DNA from: Cytophagia bacterium
GTDB lineage: Bacteria > Bacteroidota > Bacteroidia > Cytophagales > Cyclobacteriaceae
Reading direction: 5' to 3'
DNA: 11,314 nucleotides
Assembly (NCBI GenBank): GCA_013373005.1
Contig: JABXIP010000460.1
Span: 1-11,314 of the forward strand
Position numbers and translations under genes: made by a program. The notes beneath the pieces were generated by a model, which was given only the letters and a program-made list of their open reading frames with translations, had not been told where the DNA came from and searched no databases. This document shows, piece after piece, positions 1 to 5,956 of the stretch (position 1 is the first letter of the stretch; every line of letters begins with the position of its first letter).

Positions 1-1
1 C

Positions 2-1813
2 CTAATTCCCCAGACTGTTACAAATCTTCAAATTCACCTCCCTAATTCTATCGAGATCCATTTTTACAACTTTACGGTCGTAAGTCATTAACCCGTTTAT
101 TTCGCCTTCCAGATCGGTAGTTTGGGTGTAAATGGCGGCTGAGAATCCTTTTGGTATGAGCTCCAACAGCTGGTTGGCATATTTCACATATTCATCGGTG
201 GTTTCTTCCGAATTTTTGAATTGTACATAGCCCCAGTTTCTGTCTGTAAACCAAAGGTGGCCTTCTAATGGCAGGCCAATTCCTCCATATTCACCCAGCA
301 CAGTTGCTCTGTTTCCATCGTACATGTCCATGGCTGGGTTAGGGTAGTGGTGAATGTCTAGCATATCGCCTACAGCAAAGTGGTTTCCACCACTGGCAGG
401 GTTTACCAAGCGCGATGGATCATATTCTTTGGTCCATTTGACGATCTCCTCAGTTTTAAACTGTCCCCAGCACTCGTTGAACGGTACCCAGGTAACAATA
501 GAAGGATAGGAGATCAAATCATCGATAATGCCTTTCCACTCTGTTTTGAAAATGTCTTCAGAGGCTTCGGTACGCTTAGGGTCAACACCATCGTAATATT
601 GGTACATCTGCCATTCGCGGCAGTCATCACCATTCGGCATATCTTGCCAGACCAGAATACCCAGTTGGTCACAATGCGTGTACCAGCGGGCAGGTTCAAC
701 CTTAACATGCTTTCTGATCAGGTTATAACCCATCTTCTTGGTCATTTCAATATCGTATTTTAATGCCTCATCAGATGGAGCGGTATAAAGGCCATCGGGC
801 CACCAACCCTGATCTAGCAGGCCAAAAGGGAAGTAGTCTTCATTGTTCAGTTGAAAGCGAAAAACACCATTCTCATCTCTTTTGGTAGACATTTTACGCA
901 TGGCAGTATAGCTTTTTACTTGATCTATGGCTTTGCCATTTCTGATCAGTTCTACTTCCATATCGTATAGAAATGGGTTTTCGGGTGACCAGAGCTTCAT
1001 ATCATTCCAGTAGATTTCTGCAGTCTGACCGATAGCGGCTTTGCCTTGAGCTACTACCTGACCAGCATCTTTCACCTTCACCTGCACATAGTCGCCAAAC
1101 TGGCTGCCCTCTACCTGTGCCGTAACACTTAGCTTTTTGTTGTCGATGTCCGGGATGTTTTTCAAGTGATTGATGTGCGTTTTAGGCACGGGCTCCAACC
1201 ATACTGTTTGCCAGATTCCTGAAACAGGAGTGTACCAAATACCTCCAGGATTGCTCACTTGCTTGCCCCTTGGCTGAGGCCCCTTATCTGTAGGGTCCCA
1301 AACCTTTACGGTTAGCTTTTCAGTTGCTCCAGAAGTGAGGTAGGGTGTAATATCGAAAGAGAAGCCGGTGTAACCGCCTCTGTGCTCACCGATTTTAATA
1401 TCGTTTAGCCAAACCTCGGCTTGCCAGTCTACCGCATCGAAATGCAGCAGCACTTGTTGACCCTTCCATTTGGAAGGTACTTTGAAGGTGCGCTCATACC
1501 ACAGAGCATTTTCATCTCCCAGGGTTTTCATTACCCCGCTTAGGCTGGATTCTACGGCAAAGGGAACTAAAATTTGTCCATCTGCTGCGGGCTTGGCTGC
1601 CTCGACAGGCACAATGGAATAGTCCCAAAGTCCGTTGAGGTTCATCCATTCTGACCGTTCCATTATGGGGCGTGGGTATTCAGAAAGCACACTATTGGGG
1701 TCAATTTGAGTTGCCCAGTCAGTTTTTATTTTATCTCCGGCTGGTTGCCATTGAGCAAAAGAAGCTGTTGATAGGCAAAGGAATAAGGTAAGTAATGAAG
1801 TTTTGATTTTCAT
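2..1813 (-). CDS. Secreted glycoside hydrolase family 2 enzyme (beta-galactosidase/beta-glucuronidase type)
   Basis: A retaining exo-glycosidase that should cleave terminal beta-linked sugars from oligosaccharides outside the cytoplasm. The 603-aa product begins with a signal peptide (about residues 1-20, ending ASFA|Q). A jelly-roll sugar-binding domain follows at about 50-210, with FDAVDWQAEVWLND and HRGGYTGFSFDIT typical of GH2. An Ig-like domain lies at about 212-305 and a TIM barrel at about 315-600. The likely acid/base is E447 in WVPFNE and the likely nucleophile is E508 in VLGEYGG; both catalytic glutamates are therefore present. The product is shorter than LacZ and has no extra C-terminal domain. 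The stop codon is at bases 2-4, so the gene is complete, but nothing downstream can be seen. The ATG start is supported by the signal peptide directly after it; no Shine-Dalgarno sequence is visible. The family is certain. The substrate (galactoside, glucuronide, mannoside or other) cannot be read from the sequence. Confidence 0.93.
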   Translation of the reverse strand: MKIKTSLLTLFLCLSTASFAQWQPAGDKIKTDWATQIDPNSVLSEYPRPIMERSEWMNLNGLWDYSIVPVEAAKPAADGQILVPFAVESSLSGVMKTLGDENALWYERTFKVPSKWKGQQVLLHFDAVDWQAEVWLNDIKIGEHRGGYTGFSFDITPYLTSGATEKLTVKVWDPTDKGPQPRGKQVSNPGGIWYTPVSGIWQTVWLEPVPKTHINHLKNIPDIDNKKLSVTAQVEGSQFGDYVQVKVKDAGQVVAQGKAAIGQTAEIYWNDMKLWSPENPFLYDMEVELIRNGKAIDQVKSYTAMRKMSTKRDENGVFRFQLNNEDYFPFGLLDQGWWPDGLYTAPSDEALKYDIEMTKKMGYNLIRKHVKVEPARWYTHCDQLGILVWQDMPNGDDCREWQMYQYYDGVDPKRTEASEDIFKTEWKGIIDDLISYPSIVTWVPFNECWGQFKTEEIVKWTKEYDPSRLVNPASGGNHFAVGDMLDIHHYPNPAMDMYDGNRATVLGEYGGIGLPLEGHLWFTDRNWGYVQFKNSEETTDEYVKYANQLLELIPKGFSAAIYTQTTDLEGEINGLMTYDRKVVKMDLDRIREVNLKICNSLGN

Positions 1814-2001
1814 AGGGTTGCGTTTCGTTTGAAGCCCAGAATTTGGGAAATAAAATTGAGAGTTGGAAGCAGTTGATGGTCAAGAGGTATCGAAGATGAG
1901 TTGTAAGCTCTGTGTGGGGTGATTGAAGAAAATTAGGAATAGCCTAAATAAGAGACTCAATAATTAGCTGTACCTTTCTATCCTTTCTAAAACACTAACC
2001 A
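1814..2001. promoter_or_regulatory. Divergent intergenic region between the GH2 and DUF4412 genes
   Basis: This 188-bp region must carry the promoters of both flanking genes. On the plus strand, tacctttc at 1971-1978 resembles the Bacteroidota -7 element (TAnnTTTG, last base differs) and lies 23 nt before the DUF4412 start, but no convincing -33 TTG is at the right distance. A short inverted repeat, TTAGG-N5-CCTAA at 1933-1947, lies just upstream and could be an operator. I found no good -7 element for the GH2 gene. The promoter role is inferred mainly from position. Confidence 0.35.
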
Positions 2002-2658
2002 ATGCGTATCAAGTTATTCACCCTAATCTTTGTATCACTCATTACCCTTTCTGCCAACAAGGTTTTGGCTCAGAAAGACTACACCATCAAGTATGAACTG
2101 AAGTCTGATTCAGATTTGTCTGCCATGATGATGGACGGAGCTACTCTTACACTCATGTTCAAAGATGACAAGGCCAAGGTAGATGTGGACATGTCTATGA
2201 TGAAGACTGTAGTGGTGGCACATGACAAGGCTCAAAAGGGACTTATGTTAATGAGTATAGACATGATGGGAATGAGAATAGCAGTGCCTATTCCAAAGGA
2301 GGATTACAATAAGATGCAAGAAGAGACCAAAACCCCTGAGGTTAGGTTTACCAATGAAACTAAAGATATTCTAGGCTATAAGTGTAAGCAGGCCTTTGTT
2401 CAAAATGAAGGAGCCGAAGTAGAGATATGGTATACTCCCAAGATTATTCCTGCTAATACTAACACGCAATATACTTATGCGGCTATCAAAGGAATGCCTC
2501 TTGAGATTCACACAAGAGAAGATGGTGTCACTATGACTTTTACGGCAACCAGTGTTTCTGACAAAAAGATTAATGAGTCTGAGTTTTCGCTAGATATTCC
2601 TGATGGCTATGAAGAAATGACCATGGAAGAGTTAGAGCAAATGGGTGGTGGAAATTGA
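2002..2658 (+). CDS. Secreted DUF4412-type protein, methionine-rich
   Basis: A 218-aa exported protein of unknown function. A signal peptide covers about residues 1-23 (cut near VLA|Q). The mature part resembles DUF4412 proteins, common in Bacteroidota: a run of beta-strands, the segment TKDILGYKCKQA (about 120-131), a WYTPKIIP segment near 143-150, and the C-terminal IPDGYEEMTMEEL. The family assignment is from recognition of these segments, not a search. Methionine is very frequent: 19 of 218 residues, 13 of them between 42 and 105 (MMM at 42-44, M-S-MM at 64-67, M-L-M-SID-MM-G-M at 82-91). There is one cysteine (C128). The ATG start is directly followed by the signal peptide. The gene stands alone, with a GH2 gene divergent on one side and a convergent gene on the other, behind a shared terminator. 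A periplasmic or outer-membrane location is likely. Confidence 0.8.
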   Translation: MRIKLFTLIFVSLITLSANKVLAQKDYTIKYELKSDSDLSAMMMDGATLTLMFKDDKAKVDVDMSMMKTVVVAHDKAQKGLMLMSIDMMGMRIAVPIPKEDYNKMQEETKTPEVRFTNETKDILGYKCKQAFVQNEGAEVEIWYTPKIIPANTNTQYTYAAIKGMPLEIHTREDGVTMTFTATSVSDKKINESEFSLDIPDGYEEMTMEELEQMGGGN

Positions 2659-2674
2659 TCCATTTGATGTTCCG

Positions 2675-2724
2675 GAATTAACAAAAATGCCTATTCAAGT
2701 ATGAATAGGCATTTTTGTTAATTC
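2675..2724. terminator. Bidirectional intrinsic terminator between convergent genes
   Basis: The arms 2675-2697 and 2702-2724 form a perfect 23-bp inverted repeat around a 4-nt loop (agta). The core ATGCCTATTC/GAATAGGCAT is flanked by A5 on one side and T5 on the other, so each strand gives a stem followed by a T-tract. It lies 16 nt after the DUF4412 stop and 11 nt after the stop of the convergent gene, as expected for a shared terminator. Confidence 0.93.
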
Positions 2725-2735
2725 TCTTCGTTCTA

Positions 2736-3200
2736 TTAGAAACTCACTCTTAGTCCAACCCCACTTTCCAATACACCAATTTTCAACTGTACATTGTTGT
2801 TCAGCGCTTTGTAATCCGATTCATTATAAAGGTTAATGGCCAAGGTAGCATTTTCCTTAAAAGCAGAAACAAAGGGTATGGCTATTAAAGCAACACCTAC
2901 ACCAATACCCGCCAGGGTCCAGTTGGCTTCGCCTCCAGCGATAGATTGACCAATAGGGTAACCAATCAGATAGCCACCCGAAAAAGCGAAAATCTGTGCC
3001 ATAGTACTGTTGGTCCTTGCCTTCTTCATATAGGCTTGTGCATCGGGGTAATTAGTCATTAAGTCATGCGCTTGCTTTAGACTAATAGTGTTGCCTGAAT
3101 TTTCGATTCTTCCTTTCTGAAGTTCTAATTGAGGCTTTTCCTGAGCAGAGGCAAAGTGTGCCAATGTCAGGCAAAATAGAAATGTGAATACTGTTTTCAT
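2736..3200 (-). CDS. Small exported membrane protein, unknown function
   Basis: A 154-aa protein with a clear signal peptide (residues 1-19, cut at ASA|Q). The mature part has a short polar region (20-65) and then two hydrophobic, glycine-rich stretches at about 68-90 and 95-113, containing GGYLIGYPIGQSIAGG and AGIGVGVALIAIPF. The polar C-terminus ends in phenylalanine (VGLRVSF). Similar small proteins with this GG-x-x-x-G-x-P-x-G pattern are, as far as I recall, common and uncharacterised in Bacteroidota; I can name no family. The glycine spacing could support tight helix packing. The ATG is chosen because the signal peptide starts there; cgaatata at 3216-3223 (minus strand TATATTCG) is only a partial -7 match. 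It is a single gene with its own terminator, shared with the convergent DUF4412 gene. No function is proposed. Confidence 0.75.
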   Translation of the reverse strand: MKTVFTFLFCLTLAHFASAQEKPQLELQKGRIENSGNTISLKQAHDLMTNYPDAQAYMKKARTNSTMAQIFAFSGGYLIGYPIGQSIAGGEANWTLAGIGVGVALIAIPFVSAFKENATLAINLYNESDYKALNNNVQLKIGVLESGVGLRVSF

Positions 3201-3341
3201 TATGTAAAAATTGGGCGAATATATGTGGTGGTAGAATATGTTGGTCAGGCGAAAGGATATTTATTTTGAACGGAATAAAGGAGTTAAAATCTATTCATTT
3301 TTGGTTGTGAGAAAGTGCCACTTTTGCTCCATTTAGAGAAT

Positions 3342-3370
3342 AAAAAAACCCCAGCTACTTCTAGCCAGGG
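3342..3370 (-). terminator. Intrinsic terminator of the ABC exporter operon
   Basis: Read on the minus strand, the arms 3370-3362 and 3357-3349 form a 9-bp stem with two G-U wobbles and loop GAAG, followed at once by seven T (3348-3342). It lies about 88 nt after the permease stop and in the correct orientation for it. Confidence 0.88.
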
Positions 3371-3457
3371 CACGATTTGGATGTATTAAATCCCAACAAG
3401 TGGGATATCTTAAGGACGAATGCCAAGGACGAATGTTTCCGGGCACTATTATTTTTA
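3371..3457 (-). repeat. Structured 3' UTR of the ABC operon: direct repeat plus hairpin
   Basis: Between the permease stop and the terminator lie two copies of an 11-nt repeat, aaggacgaatg, at 3412-3422 and 3425-3435 (13-nt period). There is also a small perfect hairpin, atccca/tgggat, at 3390-3395 and 3401-3406 with a 5-nt loop. No open reading frame of note is present. It may be a trailer with RNA structure or a 3'-UTR-derived small RNA that uses the operon terminator; no separate promoter is visible. Confidence 0.5.
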
Positions 3458-4237
3458 TTAGATAATTCTTTTTCTCAAGGCGTCATAAGCTCCAATACCC
3501 ACCATCACTATCATAAGACCGAGGCTTAAATAGATAGGCTGCATGTTTTCTAAAAGTATGGTTCTGGCACCTTCATAGAGCCCGCCAGCTAGTATATGAT
3601 ATCCATAGGGGTGATAGGCAGCGTATTCCCAGCCTTGCACCACAATCATAAAGGAGATGATTCCACCGATGCCAATGCCTAAAGGTAGAATTAGGTTTTT
3701 GCTGCGTTGGCTGATATAGAATTGAATGCTGGCGAAACCTAAAGTGGCCAGAAACATTCGGAAGCAACGACCAAATAGAATTACAAAGTCGAATGACTCT
3801 CCAAAGCCAAGAGTCGGGTTGGCAAGGTTCACTATTTTTCCGACAGCAATAATTAAGGCTCCATATAACATCAGGCTAAAGAAGAGCATACCGAAGAATA
3901 CAAGCAGTTTGGAGAAGAAAATATTGAGCCTGTGAAGCGGTTGAGTATAAATTAACTTCCATGTATTAGAGCTCCATTCAATATTGTTGACATAAAGGGC
4001 AACAATGAAGACAAAGAATGGGAAAAGGAAGTTGCTAGGTCCATTACTAAACTGCATCAGGTTTCCCCATGCTGTTCCACTTCTTGCTAGAATAGCTTCG
4101 CCTCGCCTTAGAAATACAATCAGGTTAATGGTAGGAATAAAGGCTGGGGCTAAAAGGATTAACCAGAAGACAAAGGTTGATCTGAACTTAAATATCTCGG
4201 CAGATATACCTCTTTTGAGTGCAATTACTGTGTTCAT
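3458..4237 (-). CDS. ABC transporter permease (ABC-2 type, bacitracin/lantibiotic-resistance-like)
   Basis: The inner-membrane half of a two-gene ABC exporter. The 259-aa product has about six predicted membrane segments (near 20-43, 68-86, 107-133, 151-175, 180-203 and 233-252) and a short cytoplasmic N-terminus. The segment EWSSNTWKLIYTQPLHRLNIFFSKL, after the second helix, matches the conserved loop of ABC-2 permeases of the BcrB/LanE kind. Its ATG overlaps the end of the ATPase gene by 4 nt (ATGA), so the two are translationally coupled and almost certainly form one complex. Known members export antimicrobial peptides or confer resistance to them; others handle lipids or unknown substrates. 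The substrate here is unknown. Downstream are a repeat-bearing 3' UTR and a strong terminator, so the operon ends with this gene. Confidence 0.87.
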   Translation of the reverse strand: MNTVIALKRGISAEIFKFRSTFVFWLILLAPAFIPTINLIVFLRRGEAILARSGTAWGNLMQFSNGPSNFLFPFFVFIVALYVNNIEWSSNTWKLIYTQPLHRLNIFFSKLLVFFGMLFFSLMLYGALIIAVGKIVNLANPTLGFGESFDFVILFGRCFRMFLATLGFASIQFYISQRSKNLILPLGIGIGGIISFMIVVQGWEYAAYHPYGYHILAGGLYEGARTILLENMQPIYLSLGLMIVMVGIGAYDALRKRII

Positions 4238-5148
4238 TGGTCGAGTTTTTTGGTAATGTTAAGGAAGATTGATTCTAATGTTTCTGCAGAGGTTTTAAGC
4301 CCATAGACTTCAATGTCGGCATCTACCAGTGCTTTGTTGATTTTTGCAACCTCTACTTTAGTTTCTATTGGAAGGCTAATTGACCTGCCATTTTGCTCGG
4401 AAATGGTGTAGTTCAACCCTTTGAGAATGTTGGCCGCAGCATCTACTTGGTTTAGCTCTATTTTAAGCTCCAACAGTTCACTGCTGTGCAGTCCCTCGAG
4501 TTTACCCTGATACATGATTTGTCCATGGTCTATGATGGCAACATCGGTGGCTAACTTTTCAATTTCTGTTAGAATATGGCTTGATAGGAAGATGGTTTTT
4601 CCATGCTCTTTATTTAGCCTGATAATGAGCTCACGCATTTCAATAATTCCACTGGGGTCGAGTCCGTTGGTGGGTTCATCGAGTATCAGCAGATCCGGAT
4701 CGGTGAGCAGAGCAGCTGCCAGTCCAAGTCTTTGGCACATGCCCAGAGAATAGTTTTTGGCCTTCTTATCCGCATTATCAACTAGTCGAACGATTTTCAG
4801 TACTTCCTCGACACGGGCTTTCGGAACATCAACCATTCTTCGAATCACTTCCAGGTTTTGCCTGCCTGTGAGGTGTTTGTAAATAGAAGGGTTTTCAATA
4901 AGGGCACCCACCTTTTGCAGAATTTCCTTTCGATTTTCTTCATAGCTCTTGCCAAAGAGTTTTATCTCTCCGGGTTTTGCATGAAAGAGATCAAGCAGTA
5001 TTCTAATGGTTGTGGTTTTGCCAGCTCCATTCGGTCCAAGAAAGCCAAAAATGCTGCCTTCGGGAACTTGCAAATTGACCTGGCTGAGCGCTTTAAACTC
5101 CTTAAAGCTAAAGTCCAGGTTGTGTGTTTCAATAATGAGGTTGGACAT
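4234..5148 (-). CDS. ABC transporter ATP-binding protein (BcrA/LanF-like)
   Basis: The ATPase of the exporter formed with the downstream permease. The 304-aa product has Walker A GPNGAGKT (38-45), signature YSLGMCQR (133-140), Walker B LLILDE (153-158), the D-loop GLD, and the switch histidine H191 in SSH. The position normally held by the Q-loop glutamine appears to be glutamate (GALIENP, E85), a variant known from lantibiotic-immunity ATPases of the LanF type. The SLGMxQR signature, in place of LSGGQ, is also usual in BcrA-like ATPases. A C-terminal extension after about residue 220 is typical of this group. The ATG at 5146-5148 is followed directly by the usual N-terminal strand. It is the first gene of the operon and is divergent from a TetR-like gene 135 bp away. 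The ATPase role is certain; the exported substrate is not. Confidence 0.94.
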   Translation of the reverse strand: MSNLIIETHNLDFSFKEFKALSQVNLQVPEGSIFGFLGPNGAGKTTTIRILLDLFHAKPGEIKLFGKSYEENRKEILQKVGALIENPSIYKHLTGRQNLEVIRRMVDVPKARVEEVLKIVRLVDNADKKAKNYSLGMCQRLGLAAALLTDPDLLILDEPTNGLDPSGIIEMRELIIRLNKEHGKTIFLSSHILTEIEKLATDVAIIDHGQIMYQGKLEGLHSSELLELKIELNQVDAAANILKGLNYTISEQNGRSISLPIETKVEVAKINKALVDADIEVYGLKTSAETLESIFLNITKKLDQ

Positions 5149-5283
5149 AAAAAATGGTTGATTTCAATTGACTGACGAAGATTTTGGGCAGTTAGGTAAC
5201 AGCTAGGTTGAAAAAAGTTGCATTCAATCGAAATACTATTGCTTGCCGCCCAACCTTTTTCTGAAAACAGATGTTATGCAGGC
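5149..5283. promoter_or_regulatory. Divergent promoter region of the ABC operon and the TetR-UbiB pair
   Basis: The 135 bp between two divergent units. It holds an imperfect inverted repeat, gaaaaaagttg at 5210-5220 and caacctttttc at 5251-5261 (10 of 11 positions pair, 30-nt spacer). This is a possible operator for the TetR-like protein or a leader hairpin. A weak promoter-like pair (tttg at 5183-5186 and taggttga at 5204-5211, 17-nt spacing) is the best I can find for the plus strand. The regulatory role is inferred from position and symmetry. Confidence 0.4.
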
Positions 5284-5949
5284 ATGGAAGGATCAAAAGC
5301 AGCGAAAAAGAGCGTTAGGAAGTCTCCTGAAGCAAAAATAAGAGAGGGTTACATCGCTCATGTGCTGGAGTATGGAGAGCGTCCCGCTTCGGTCTATAAA
5401 TTCATCAAAAACATAAAAATCAAGGAAGAAGAGTTCTACGAGCATTTCAATTCTTTTGAAAATATAGAGAAGGATATTTGGCTGAATGTGTTCAACACTA
5501 CTTTGGAAGCTGTTAAAAGTGATTCAGTGTATGATGAGTATTCGGTGAGAGAAAAGATGCTGGCTTTCTTCTACACTTACATTGAGCAGCTGAAGAGTTA
5601 TCGAAGCTTTATACTGCAAACTGTGCCTAAGAAGATCAGGCCAGAATTGACGCCATATTACCTAATAGATGTTCGTAAAGCATTTAAAGATTGGGTGAAT
5701 GAGCTGTTGCTGGAAGGAGAGGAGACAGAAGAAATTGAGAAGAGACCATTGATTGGTAAAAAATATGATGAGGCACTTTGGCTTCAGTTCCTGTTCGTGA
5801 TCGGCTTCTGGATCAAAGACAATAGCAAGGCCTTCGAGAAGACTGATGCTGCCATAGAGAAATCGGTAAATCTTGCCTTCGACCTGATGGGGAGAGGCCC
5901 GCTAGATGCCATTGTTGACTTCGGTAAGTTCCTCTTTCAAAACAGATAA
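5284..5949 (+). CDS. TetR-family-like transcriptional regulator
   Basis: A likely DNA-binding repressor of 221 aa. Residues about 18-65 follow the TetR helix-turn-helix layout: an initial helix (AKIREGYIAHVLEYG), then ERPASVYKFIKNIKIKEEEFYEHFNSFENIEKDI, matching the usual 'vsxgtlYxHFxsKexL' pattern with YEHFNSFENI. The helical remainder (about 66-221) fits a ligand-binding and dimerisation domain. The recognition region is divergent, lysine- and glutamate-rich, so DNA binding is likely but not certain. The start is ATG 5284. The reading frame is open further up to a TTG at 5218, but those extra residues look unlike a TetR N-terminus, and the ATG start gives the usual basic lead-in (SKAAKKSVRKS). 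The gene ends 7 nt before the UbiB-like kinase, so the two are co-transcribed. It may regulate its own pair, the divergent ABC operon, or both. Confidence 0.75.
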   Translation: MEGSKAAKKSVRKSPEAKIREGYIAHVLEYGERPASVYKFIKNIKIKEEEFYEHFNSFENIEKDIWLNVFNTTLEAVKSDSVYDEYSVREKMLAFFYTYIEQLKSYRSFILQTVPKKIRPELTPYYLIDVRKAFKDWVNELLLEGEETEEIEKRPLIGKKYDEALWLQFLFVIGFWIKDNSKAFEKTDAAIEKSVNLAFDLMGRGPLDAIVDFGKFLFQNR

Positions 5950-5956
5950 GCTACAT

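Noticed and set aside
380..763. 127-codon open frame on the plus strand inside the GH2 gene
   Set aside because: It is antisense to conserved catalytic-domain sequence of the GH2 gene, has no recognisable domain or promoter, and looks like a shadow frame.
5218..5283. N-terminal extension of the TetR-like gene from a TTG start
   Set aside because: It would add 22 residues unlike any TetR N-terminus and would place coding sequence over the presumed promoter and inverted repeat; ATG 5284 is simpler.
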